DNA of 27,117 nt from Yinghuangia elevatio (GCF_040649515.1 NZ_JBEZFP010000127.1:1-27117), one strand, 5' to 3'; counted from the first letter of the stretch, positions 7,031 through 14,183 are shown. A program made the numbers and translations. The notes: generated by a model from the letters alone, not told the origin.

Positions 7031-7852
7031 TCAGCCGGCTCTCGACCGCTGATCCACCCAGGCGCGGGCGCCGGGCAGGACCGCGTCGAGATCGGCGACA
7101 TGCGGGTACCACGCCCGCTCCCACTCCAGGGACACCCAGCCGTGCCAGGCGCGTTCGTCCAGCGCACGGCCGATCACGTCGAGCGGGACCGCACCGCTGC
7201 CGAGCAGGACGGGAGTCGTGTCGGACGCCGACACCGCGTCTTTGATCTGTACGTAGCCGAGCAGGCCGTCGAGTGCCTGCGCGGTCTCGTCCGGCTGCTC
7301 GCCGTGACGCCAGGGATGCAGCGCGTCCCAGATGGCGGCCACGGCCCGCTCACCGGTGAAAGGCCGCAGCAGCGAGGCGACCGCGGCTCCGGTGGGGTGG
7401 GAGTCGTGCGTCTCCAGCAGCAGGGTGACGCCGTTCGCGGCAGCTTCCGGAAGGAGCGCGGAGAGCCGACGCTCGGCACGGTCCGCGTCGCCGTGGTCCT
7501 CTCCGCCTGTGCCGCCGCCTGTGCCGCCGGGGAACACGCGCACGGCCGGGGCCCCGAGATCGTAGGCGAGCTCGATCAGCGCCCGCAGCTCCGTCAACAC
7601 CGCCGCGTCCGGGACGTCGGCGCAGATTCGGGCGTACCCGGCCAGGCACGGCAGCGCGAGGCCTTCGCCGGAGGCCTGGTCGCGGATGTCGCGGCGTTCG
7701 CGCGCGGACAGGTCGGTGCGTACCGACTCGTCCGCGTGCACGCGCAGTTCGATCCCCGTGCAGCCGTGCCGCAGCGCGCGGTCGACGTGCTCGGCCACCG
7801 GGCGTCCGGGAGCGCCGAGTGTGCTGAACGCCCAGGGCATGGGCTGGGTCAT
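7031..7852 (-). CDS. second sugar phosphate isomerase/epimerase-type TIM barrel
   Basis: This 273-residue protein belongs to the Xylose isomerase-like TIM-barrel group. It begins MTQPMPWAFSTLGAPG, and candidate metal-binding stretches appear in order: LLLETHDSHPT, IWDALHPWRHG, YVQIKDAV and WVSLEWERAW. The start at 7852 is preferred because GGAG lies seven bases before it; an ATG two codons earlier (7858) directly abuts the same GGAGA and is too close. It differs clearly in sequence from the isomerase at 294-1199, so the pair probably catalyses different steps rather than being a recent duplication. It is the first gene of an operon with the DUF2264 gene. A glycine-rich GGTGGGTGGE insert appears mid-protein. 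The substrate is unknown. Confidence 0.85.
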   Translation of the reverse strand: MTQPMPWAFSTLGAPGRPVAEHVDRALRHGCTGIELRVHADESVRTDLSARERRDIRDQASGEGLALPCLAGYARICADVPDAAVLTELRALIELAYDLGAPAVRVFPGGTGGGTGGEDHGDADRAERRLSALLPEAAANGVTLLLETHDSHPTGAAVASLLRPFTGERAVAAIWDALHPWRHGEQPDETAQALDGLLGYVQIKDAVSASDTTPVLLGSGAVPLDVIGRALDERAWHGWVSLEWERAWYPHVADLDAVLPGARAWVDQRSRAG

Positions 7853-8045
7853 GCGCATTCTCCGACCTGACGAAGTCGCGGGGGTGGGCCCGTCCGGGCC
7901 CATCCGGCGCGGTCGGCATGAGGCATCCGGCGCGGGCGCCCAGGATGAACCCGCCGGGTCTGTGCGCGGCCGAGGATGCCCCGGCAGTACGCCGGAGGGC
8001 GGCAGCGGGCGGAGTGCGCGCCCGATCGCCGACCGGGCCGCCGAC

Positions 8046-8061
8046 GGGAACGCGCTTTCCA
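8046..8061. promoter_or_regulatory. LacI-type operator, copy 3
   Basis: GGGAACGCGCTTTCCA matches the operator core at 3662-3677 with two differences and keeps the central GCGC. It lies just downstream of the -10 box for the minus-strand isomerase-DUF2264 operon, the same geometry as copy 1. It therefore ties this second operon to the same regulator. Confidence 0.75.
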
Positions 8062-8068
8062 GATGTGG

Positions 8069-8098
8069 AGGCTAGGCGGCCCCGCGCCGAGCGGTCAA
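8069..8098 (-). promoter_or_regulatory. promoter of the isomerase-DUF2264 operon
   Basis: On the minus strand, TTGACC (8098-8093) and TAGCCT (8074-8069) are 18 bp apart. The start point would be near 8062, at the edge of the operator. The leader to the ATG at 7852 is about 210 nt and shows no convincing gene. The -35 neighbourhood is identical over 11 bp to the promoter at 3680-3708. Confidence 0.6.
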
Positions 8099-8110
8099 GA
8101 GCGGAAACGC

Positions 8111-8167
8111 TCGCATCTGCCTGTTTACACCGCCCTTCGCATCGAGAATGATCGCTTCTGCCCGGTT
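8111..8167 (+). promoter_or_regulatory. two direct repeats upstream of the DeoR-type gene (candidate operators)
   Basis: TCGCATCTGCCTGTTT at 8111-8126 and TCGCTTCTGCCCGGTT at 8152-8167 share the form TCGCWTCTGCCYG. They begin 41 bp apart, close to four helical turns. A third copy, TCGCTTCTGACTGTTT at 9312-9327, precedes the ABC transporter operon. The 12 bases TGATCGCTTCTG are identical at 8149-8160 and 9309-9320. They are candidate sites for the regulator encoded at 8238-9311; this is inference. Confidence 0.45.
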
Positions 8168-8237
8168 GACCGTCGTGGGTCACGGGTGTCTTTTCGGCGG
8201 CCGCACATCACCGAGCGGCCCGGTGACTGGGGGATGC

Positions 8238-9311
8238 ATGCGTCTCGCGCGCGAACGGCACGAGTTCATACTCCGCGAGCTGCAGCTCAAAGGCAGCGTA
8301 CGGGTCGCCGACCTGGTGACCGCCCTGGACTCTTCCGAGGCCACGTTGCGGCGCGACATCCGCGAACTGGCCGACGCGGGCCTGCTGACCCGTGTGCACG
8401 GAGGCGCGGTGGCCGCCCCCGCCGAACCGCCCGGCACCGCGGCACCGATCCCGGTCGGGATAGTCGTGCCGTCCACGACGTTCTACTACCCCGGAGTGAT
8501 CCGCGGGGCCGAGAAGGCCGCGACCGCCCACGGCGTCCGCCTGGTGCTCGGGGTGTCCCACTACCGCCCCGACGAGGAGCGGGAACGGGTCGCCCAACTC
8601 CTCGCGCTCGGCGTACGCGGCCTGCTGCTGGCCGCCGCGCAAGGGTCCTCGGCGGCCGCCGAACTGGGCGCGTGGCTGGACACCCTGAACGTGCCCGTGG
8701 TGCTCATGGAACGCACGGTCGGATACGCGCACACCACCCGCGACGTGGACTACGTGCGTACCGACCACGCCCAGGGCACGCTGCTCGCGCTGCGGCACTT
8801 CGCCGCGCTCGGGCACCGCAAGGTTGCGCTTGCGCTGGACCCGGCCACCCCCACGGAGTTCTGGCTGCGCCGAGGCTACGCCGAGGCCGTCGAACAGCTC
8901 GGGCTGGACGCCGACGCCCCGGACGTCCCGGTGCCGGACGGCGCCAAGGACCCCGACGGGTTGCGCTCGGCACTGGAACGCCTGCTGCGCGAGTGCCGCG
9001 AGACCGGCGCCACCGCCGCGTTCGTGCACAGCGACAACCAGGCGACCCGACTGGTCGAGGCGGCCATCGCGGAAGGCCTGCGGGTTCCGGAGGACCTGGC
9101 GGTCATCGCGTATGACGACGAGATCGCGGCACTCGGCCCGGTGCCGCTCACCGCGGTCAGCCCGCCGAAGTACGACGTCGGCGAGCAGGCGGTGCGGGCG
9201 ATGGCCCGCCGACTCGCTCCGCACCCCGGGACCGCGGTCACCCCGCACAACCTGACGCTGCTCCCGCGGCTCACCATCCGCGAGTCGTGCGGGAAGCGGC
9301 TGATCGGTTGA
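8238..9311 (+). CDS. DeoR-type HTH fused to LacI-type sugar-sensor domain (transcriptional regulator)
   Basis: This 357-residue protein has an N-terminal DeoR/GlpR-type winged helix (about residues 1-56: RERHEFILRELQLKGSVRV, then SSEATLRRDIRELADAGLL and RVHGGAV). It lacks the DeoR sugar-phosphate sensor (DeoRC). Instead a LacI/GalR-like periplasmic-binding domain follows (IPVGIVVPSTTFYYPGVIRG; later VPEDLAVIAYDDEIAALGP). The ATG at 8238 is chosen because GGGGGA precedes it by a few bases and the DeoR fold begins there; a further in-frame start at 8148 would add residues with no homology. It lies 154 bp upstream of a sugar ABC transporter operon on the same strand and is its likely local regulator. 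This hybrid architecture is known in actinobacteria. The ligand is probably a free sugar rather than a sugar phosphate (inference). Confidence 0.88.
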   Translation: MRLARERHEFILRELQLKGSVRVADLVTALDSSEATLRRDIRELADAGLLTRVHGGAVAAPAEPPGTAAPIPVGIVVPSTTFYYPGVIRGAEKAATAHGVRLVLGVSHYRPDEERERVAQLLALGVRGLLLAAAQGSSAAAELGAWLDTLNVPVVLMERTVGYAHTTRDVDYVRTDHAQGTLLALRHFAALGHRKVALALDPATPTEFWLRRGYAEAVEQLGLDADAPDVPVPDGAKDPDGLRSALERLLRECRETGATAAFVHSDNQATRLVEAAIAEGLRVPEDLAVIAYDDEIAALGPVPLTAVSPPKYDVGEQAVRAMARRLAPHPGTAVTPHNLTLLPRLTIRESCGKRLIG

Positions 9312-9362
9312 TCGCTTCTGACTGTTTGCTATCGGATCCGTTGACGTTGCATCAGTGTTTCG
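9312..9362 (+). promoter_or_regulatory. repeat copies in front of the ABC transporter operon
   Basis: TCGCTTCTGACTGTTT (9312-9327) matches 14 of 16 bases of the copy at 8111-8126. A looser relative, GCATCAGTGTTTCG (9349-9362), lies in the promoter spacer. They are candidate binding sites for the DeoR/LacI hybrid. Confidence 0.35.
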
Positions 9363-9369
9363 TTTCTAT
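9341..9369 (+). promoter_or_regulatory. possible promoter of the ABC transporter operon
   Basis: TTGACG (9341-9346) is followed after 17 bp by TTCTAT (9364-9369), a fair -35 with a weak -10. The start point would be near 9376, giving a leader of about 90 nt before the ATG at 9466. The region is noticeably more AT-rich than its surroundings. Confidence 0.4.
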
Positions 9370-9465
9370 TACCGCACTTGAGACCGGCCCCACCCCCAGG
9401 TCACGCCAAGTGCGGCGGGATTCCAGGGGGTTGTCCGGTGCTGCCGGTGAAGCGAAGGAGCGGTC

Positions 9466-10791
9466 ATGAAAACGATCAGAACCCGATGGATGGCGAGCGC
9501 GCTGGTGGCGGTCTCGCTGCTGGTGAGCGCCGGCTGCGCCGCCGACGGGGACGGCAAGAGCGGTTCCGACGCGAGCGCGTCCGGCGGCGGCGCGGCCGGC
9601 AAGAAGACCACCATCACATTCTGGTCGTGGATCGGCGGCATCGAGGAGGTCGTCAAGACCTTCAACGCGAGCCAGAACGACATCGAGGTCAAGCTCGAGG
9701 TGACCCCGAGCGGTGTAGCCGGCGGCTACCTCAAGCTCACCAACGCGATCACCGCGGGCAACGCGCCGGACCTGGCGACGATCGAGTACACCAACCTGCC
9801 GGAGTACGTGAGCCAGGGCGGCCTGCAGCCGATCGGGAACCTCGTGGACGCCTCGGTCCTCAAGGACTACCCCAAGGCGATCACCGACCAGGCCACCTTC
9901 GACGGCAAGGTGTGGGGGATGCCGTACGACGCGACGCCGATGGTCATGTACTACCGCAAGGACCTGCTTGCCCAGCACGGCATCGAGGTCCCGCGTACCT
10001 GGGACGACTACGCGAAGGCCGCCGCCAAGTTCCACACCGAGGACCCGGCCGGTTACCTCGGCTCGTACTTCCCGAACGAGCCGACCCAGCTCGCCGCCTA
10101 CAGCTGGGCCGCGGGGGCCAAGTGGTTCGGCACCGCGAACAACGCGTGGCAGGTGAACCTCACCGACCCGAAGACCACTGAGGTGGGCGCGTACTGGCAG
10201 AAGCTCAAGGACGACAAGACGGTCCTCGTCGAGAAGTCCTGGAGTGAGAACTGGGGCAAGATGCTCAAGACCGACAAGCTCGCCACGGTCATCGGGCCGC
10301 CGTGGGCGGCGAACAACCTCGCCGCGAACACGGCCGGGCAGACCGACAAGTGGGCGGTCGCGCCGCTGCCGTCGTTCGACGGCAAGGCGTCCTCCGGCTT
10401 CTGGGGCGGCAGCACCTTCGCGGTGAGCAAGGACAGCAAGAACGCGAAGGCCGCGGCGACGTTCGCGACCTGGCTCACCCACGCGCCGGAGAGCATCAAC
10501 GCGCGTACCAGCAACGGCAGGGCCGTCTATCCGGCGCACCCGGCCGCGTACGAGGTCGCCGCGAAGAACTTCAAGAGCGACCTGTTCGGCACCCAGGACA
10601 TCTTCCAGGTCTTCAAGGCCGCCGACGCGTCGGTGCCGACCGGCTGGATGTGGGGGCCCGCGATGAACGTGACCGCCACGACGCTGGGTGACGAGCAGAA
10701 CAGCCACTCGATCCCTGACGCCTTCAAGGCGTCGCAGCAGGCCACCATCGACGCAATGCGCAAGCGCAATCTGAATGTGACGGGCGGCTGA
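9466..10791 (+). CDS. sugar ABC transporter substrate-binding lipoprotein (family 1)
   Basis: This 441-residue extracellular solute-binding protein has a positively charged N-terminus (MKTIRTRWM), a hydrophobic core (ALVAVSLLV) and a lipobox SAG-Cys24. It should therefore be processed and lipid-anchored on the outer face of the membrane. A Ser/Gly-rich linker follows (residues 30-45). The mature domain has the family-1 pattern: ITFWSWIGGIEEVVKTFNAS, the GNAPDLATIEYTNLPEY motif, WGMPYDATPMVMYYRKDL, and aromatic residues suited to sugar stacking. GAAGGAG lies before the ATG. It is the first gene of an operon with two permeases, so it determines which carbohydrate is imported. The sugar is not identifiable from sequence alone. 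Confidence 0.93.
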   Translation: MKTIRTRWMASALVAVSLLVSAGCAADGDGKSGSDASASGGGAAGKKTTITFWSWIGGIEEVVKTFNASQNDIEVKLEVTPSGVAGGYLKLTNAITAGNAPDLATIEYTNLPEYVSQGGLQPIGNLVDASVLKDYPKAITDQATFDGKVWGMPYDATPMVMYYRKDLLAQHGIEVPRTWDDYAKAAAKFHTEDPAGYLGSYFPNEPTQLAAYSWAAGAKWFGTANNAWQVNLTDPKTTEVGAYWQKLKDDKTVLVEKSWSENWGKMLKTDKLATVIGPPWAANNLAANTAGQTDKWAVAPLPSFDGKASSGFWGGSTFAVSKDSKNAKAAATFATWLTHAPESINARTSNGRAVYPAHPAAYEVAAKNFKSDLFGTQDIFQVFKAADASVPTGWMWGPAMNVTATTLGDEQNSHSIPDAFKASQQATIDAMRKRNLNVTGG

Positions 10792-10793
10792 CC

Positions 10794-11723
10794 ATGCCCA
10801 TCCTTTCGCCGAAACGGCCCGGTGCCGCACGGCGGAGGCGCGGACGGAGCCAGGGGGTGGCGGCGTTCCTCCTCCTGGCACCATTCTTCGCGGTCTTCGT
10901 GGTCGCCCTCGTCGCCCCGCTCGTCTACGCGGTGGACCTCAGCTTCTTCACCGAGCGCAGCTCGGGCCTCGGCTTCGGAGGCTCGGAAAAGGTGTTCCAC
11001 GGCCTGGGCAACTACCGGGACGCGCTGACATCCGAGCACTTCCAGGACGGCTTCGTCACCCTGGCCATGTACTGCGTCATCTACATTCCGGTCATGGTCG
11101 GGCTCGCCGCCCTGTTCGCACTGCTGATCGACGCGACCACCACGCGGGCCGGGAAATTTTTCCAGCTCACGCTGTTCCTGCCGCACGCCGTCCCGGAGAT
11201 CATCGCCGGCCTGATCTGGGCCTACCTGTACACCCCGGGCATCAGCCCCGTGCTCGGCGTGCTGTCCGACGGCGGCATCGAGATCGACATGCTCGGCCGC
11301 TCCTGGGTGCTGCCCGGCGTCATCAACATCTCCGTGTGGATGTGGACCGGCTACAACATGGTCATCCTCTACACCGCGCTCAAGGCGATCCCCAACGAGA
11401 CCCTCGAGGCCGCCCGCGTCGACGGTGCGAGCGGCTGGACCGTCGCCACCCGCATCAAGCTCCCGATGATCCGTCAGGCCATGGGCGTAGTCGTGCTGTT
11501 CACCGTCATCGGCTCGCTCCAGATGTTCAACTCGCCGATGGTCATGCGGTCCGCGGGCAGCGCGCTGGACGCCGATTACTCGCCCGCCATGTTCATCTAC
11601 CACACCGCTTTCGGCGTCAACGACATCGGCGTCGCCGCCGCCGCGTCCATCCTCCTGGCCGTGGCCGCCGGAGTGCTCTCGTGGACGGTCACCCGGATCG
11701 CCGGGCGCAAGGAGTCGATGTGA
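10794..11723 (+). CDS. sugar ABC transporter permease (MalF/UgpA type)
   Basis: This 309-residue integral membrane protein has about six hydrophobic segments. After a basic N-terminal tail (PKRPGAARRRRGR) the first segment is GVAAFLLLAPFFAVFVVALV. The EAA loop that contacts the ATPase reads EAARVDGASGWTVATRIKLP, a canonical BPD_transp_1 motif. It begins 2 bp after the stop of the binding-protein gene and its stop overlaps the next permease start, so the three genes are co-transcribed. It forms the membrane channel as a heterodimer with the protein at 11720-12676. No ATPase gene is nearby. Confidence 0.93.
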   Translation: MPILSPKRPGAARRRRGRSQGVAAFLLLAPFFAVFVVALVAPLVYAVDLSFFTERSSGLGFGGSEKVFHGLGNYRDALTSEHFQDGFVTLAMYCVIYIPVMVGLAALFALLIDATTTRAGKFFQLTLFLPHAVPEIIAGLIWAYLYTPGISPVLGVLSDGGIEIDMLGRSWVLPGVINISVWMWTGYNMVILYTALKAIPNETLEAARVDGASGWTVATRIKLPMIRQAMGVVVLFTVIGSLQMFNSPMVMRSAGSALDADYSPAMFIYHTAFGVNDIGVAAAASILLAVAAGVLSWTVTRIAGRKESM

Positions 11724-12676
11724 GCCTCACCCACCGACGCAGCGACCGCTCCACCCGCCGCCGGCCCGCCGCGCCCGCCCCGGCGACAGGCACCGACGGA
11801 CCGCGGCGTGCGGACCGTTCGCCCGGCGCGTCCCGGCGCAATCCCGCCTGGGCGTCCAAAAGCGCCGTCAACGCCATCCTCGTCATCGGCGCGCTCTACT
11901 CGGTCTTCCCGCTCATCTGGCTGGTCACCGCCGCCGCGAAGAGCCCGAACAACCTGCTCGGCACCTCGATGTTCCAGGTCGACGGCGCCGCGATCGGCGA
12001 CAACATCCAGCGCGTCCTCGACCAGGACGACGGCATCTTCCTGACCTGGTTCGGCAACAGCTTCCTGTACGCCGGAGCGGGCGCGCTCGGCAGCACGATC
12101 ATCTGCGTCGCCGCCGGATACGCCTTCGACAAGTACCGCTTCCCGTTCCGCGAGAAGCTCTTCGGCTTCGTGCTGGTCGGCGTACTGGTGCCGGTCTCCG
12201 CACTGGCGCTGCCGATGTACCTGCTGGCGTCCAAGGCCGGGGTCAACAACTCGTACTGGGCGGTCTTCGTGCCGTCCCTGCTCAACCCCTTCGGCGTCTA
12301 CCTCGCCCGGATCTTCTCCCGCAGCTACATCCCCGACGAGGTCATCGAGGCAGCGCGCATGGACGGCGCCTCCGACCTGCGGGTCTTCCGCTCCGTCGGA
12401 CTACCCATGATGGTCCCCGGGTTCGTGACCATCTTCCTGTTCCAATTCGTCACCATCTGGAACAATTTCTTCCTGCCCCTGGTGATGCTCTCCGACCGCA
12501 AACTGTTCCCGGTCAGCCTCGGCCTCTACACCTGGAACGGAAACACCACCCAGTCACCCGAGTTCTACCCGCTCGTGATCACCGGCTCGCTGCTCGCGGT
12601 ACTCCCGCTGATCGTCGCCTTCATCGCACTGCAGCGCTACTGGCGCTCCGGCCTGACCATGGGAAGCGTCAAGTGA
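11720..12676 (+). CDS. sugar ABC transporter permease (MalG/UgpE type)
   Basis: This 318-residue membrane protein starts at the GTG at 11720, which overlaps the upstream stop (ATGTGA) and has AAGGAG six bases before it. The first 50 or so residues are a basic, Pro/Arg-rich cytoplasmic tail, longer than in many MalG relatives. About six membrane segments follow, beginning near SAVNAILVIGALYSVFPLIW. The EAA motif is EAARMDGASDLRVFRSVGLP. The C-terminus ends in the family-typical QRYWRSGLTMGSVK. It partners the preceding permease. Its stop overlaps the start of the dehydrogenase gene by 4 bp. Confidence 0.93.
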   Translation: MSLTHRRSDRSTRRRPAAPAPATGTDGPRRADRSPGASRRNPAWASKSAVNAILVIGALYSVFPLIWLVTAAAKSPNNLLGTSMFQVDGAAIGDNIQRVLDQDDGIFLTWFGNSFLYAGAGALGSTIICVAAGYAFDKYRFPFREKLFGFVLVGVLVPVSALALPMYLLASKAGVNNSYWAVFVPSLLNPFGVYLARIFSRSYIPDEVIEAARMDGASDLRVFRSVGLPMMVPGFVTIFLFQFVTIWNNFFLPLVMLSDRKLFPVSLGLYTWNGNTTQSPEFYPLVITGSLLAVLPLIVAFIALQRYWRSGLTMGSVK

Positions 12677-13680
12677 ACCGTCCCCGCGCAGCGTTGGCGA
12701 TGGCTCCCACCGTCGCCGAACGCCTCTTCGGCCCGCGCGAGCGAGCCCGTCTGACCGAACTGGCACACATCGACCCCGAACAGGTCCTCACCGACTTCGC
12801 CGACCCGGCCGCCCGCGCCGTGCTCGCCGAAACCGAAGTCCTGATCACCGGCTGGCAGAGCCCCCTCCTCGACGTCGAGGCACTGCGCGCCGCACCGAAT
12901 CTGCGCGCCGTCGTCCACGCGGCAGGCTCGGTCAAGGGCCACCTCGCCCCCGAGGTCTGGGAACGCGGCATCACCGTCACCGCCGCCGCCGCCGGAAACG
13001 CCTTGCCCGTTGCCGAATTCACCCTCGCGGCCATCCTGTTCGCCAACAAACGCGTACTGCCCATAGCCGACGCCTACCGTGCCGGACGCACCGCACAGGA
13101 CTGGCACGCCCGCTTCCCCGAGATGGGCAACCTGGGCAAACGCGTCGGCATCGTCGGGGCGTCACGAATCGGGCGCCGCGTCATCGAACTGCTGCGCCCG
13201 TTCGACCTGGAGATTGTCGTCAGCGACCCCTACCTGTCCGCCGAGGAGGCCCGCGCGCTCGGCGTCCAGGCACTCACCCTCGACGAACTCTGCGCCACCA
13301 GCGACGTCGTCTCCCTGCACGCCCCCGACCTCCCGGAGACCCGCCATCTGATAGACCGCCGCCGCCTCGCCCACTTCCGCGACGGCGCCACCCTCATCAA
13401 CACCGCCCGTGGCGCCCTCGTCGACGAACGCGCCCTGGTCGACGAGATCCGCGCCGAACGCCTCTACGCGGTCCTCGACGTCACCGACCCGTGGACTCTC
13501 CCCGCCGACTCCCCGCTCTACGACCACCCGCGCGTCCTGCTCACCCCCCACATCGCCGGATCACTCGGCACCGAACTGAACCGGCTCGCCACCACGGCCC
13601 TGGACGAACTCGCCCGCTACACCCGCGGGGAGCCCTTCAGCGAACAGGTCCTCGCAGAAGACCTGTTCGTGATCGCCTGA
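12673..13680 (+). CDS. D-2-hydroxyacid dehydrogenase family protein, catalytic Glu apparently replaced
   Basis: This 335-residue protein starts at the GTG at 12673, overlapping the permease stop by 4 bp, so it is translated as part of the transporter operon. The NAD-binding Rossmann motif is VGIVGASRIGRRVIELL; the usual second Gly of GxGxxG is Ser. INTARGALVDERAL carries the substrate-binding/catalytic Arg and LLTPHIAGS the catalytic His. In the family a Glu within the DV-x-x-x-EP-LP stretch completes the triad. Here the stretch reads LDVTDPWTLPADSPLY, placing Trp274 where Glu is expected. Members reduce 2-oxo acids such as glyoxylate, hydroxypyruvate or phosphoglycerate derivatives with NAD(P)H. 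Activity may be altered or lost, or the nearby Asp may substitute. The protein is cytoplasmic. Its role with the transporter is unknown. Confidence 0.85.
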   Translation: MNRPRAALAMAPTVAERLFGPRERARLTELAHIDPEQVLTDFADPAARAVLAETEVLITGWQSPLLDVEALRAAPNLRAVVHAAGSVKGHLAPEVWERGITVTAAAAGNALPVAEFTLAAILFANKRVLPIADAYRAGRTAQDWHARFPEMGNLGKRVGIVGASRIGRRVIELLRPFDLEIVVSDPYLSAEEARALGVQALTLDELCATSDVVSLHAPDLPETRHLIDRRRLAHFRDGATLINTARGALVDERALVDEIRAERLYAVLDVTDPWTLPADSPLYDHPRVLLTPHIAGSLGTELNRLATTALDELARYTRGEPFSEQVLAEDLFVIA

Positions 13681-13686
13681 GGCAGG

Positions 13687-13728
13687 CGTGGCCGCCGGGG
13701 CCCGGAGCACCGGCCCCTGGCGGCCACG
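13687..13728 (+). terminator. strong hairpin ending the ABC transporter operon
   Basis: CGTGGCCGCCGGGGCC (13687-13702) pairs with GGCCCCTGGCGGCCACG (13712-13728) with one bulged base and a 9-nt loop. It begins six bases after the dehydrogenase stop codon. There is no U-tract, which is common for terminators in high-GC actinobacteria. Confidence 0.75.
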
Positions 13729-13742
13729 GACTGTCGGCAGTT

Positions 13743-14083
13743 CGGCACATCCGGTTCCAGGAGCAGATCTACGGCGCCTGGGCCAACACCCACTCGTCCT
13801 GTTCGCCGACTGCGCGGAACGGGCCCAGCGGCTGCGAGCGCAGGGCGCCGAGGTCGTGTTCGTCGCAGGCACCGAACCGAGCGTCATGAACCACGGGTTC
13901 CTCGAAGGCGCCGGCACCGAGGAGCGGATCGCCCGGCCGCTGGGCGACCGGCCACACGACCTCGACCTCGCCGGCCTCGGCATCGTCAAGGTCCTGGCGG
14001 ACGGCCGCGGCGACTCGTACCCCGACCTGCCCTGGGAGCCCAAGGCCGCCTTCGCCGCGGTCGCGGACCACCACCGCGACTGA
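13743..14083 (+). pseudogene. remnant of a TIM-barrel hypothetical protein family
   Basis: Protein-like sequence is present but broken. One frame reads RHIRFQEQIYGAWANTH up to about 13793, then the sense continues one base back as LVLFADCAERAQRLRAQGAE, followed by VVFVAGTEPSVMNHGFLEG, as if one base had been gained. Further on, the text jumps to DLAGLGIVKVLADGRGDSYP and LPWEPKAAFAAVADHH. That ending resembles the C-terminus of actinobacterial glycosidase-like TIM-barrel proteins, with most of the middle missing. The remaining open frame could be started only inside the terminator hairpin at 13687, and no ribosome-binding site is seen. I therefore read it as a decayed gene with a frameshift and an internal deletion. 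The family link is from memory and is the weakest part of this call. Confidence 0.45.
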
Positions 14084-14113
14084 GCTCTCACCACCGCTTC
14101 CGGGAGCGCTCGC

Positions 14114-14136
14114 GATAATGACCGAACAACGGTCAT
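14114..14136 (+). promoter_or_regulatory. -10 box overlapping a perfect inverted repeat
   Basis: GATAAT at 14114-14119 is a good -10 element, though no clear -35 is visible. It runs into a perfect inverted repeat: ATGACCG (14118-14124), a 5-nt spacer, and CGGTCAT (14130-14136). The likely start point (about 14126) is at the centre of the repeat, a classic repressor position. This argues against using the ATG at 14118 as a start codon. Confidence 0.5.
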
Positions 14137-14183
14137 GCCCGGAGCCGGTCCATGGCGTGACCCACGAGCACCAGGGAAGTTCC

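Noticed and set aside
8148..8237. N-terminal extension of the DeoR-type regulator
   Set aside because: The extra 30 residues have no homology, and the start at 8238 has a good ribosome-binding site.
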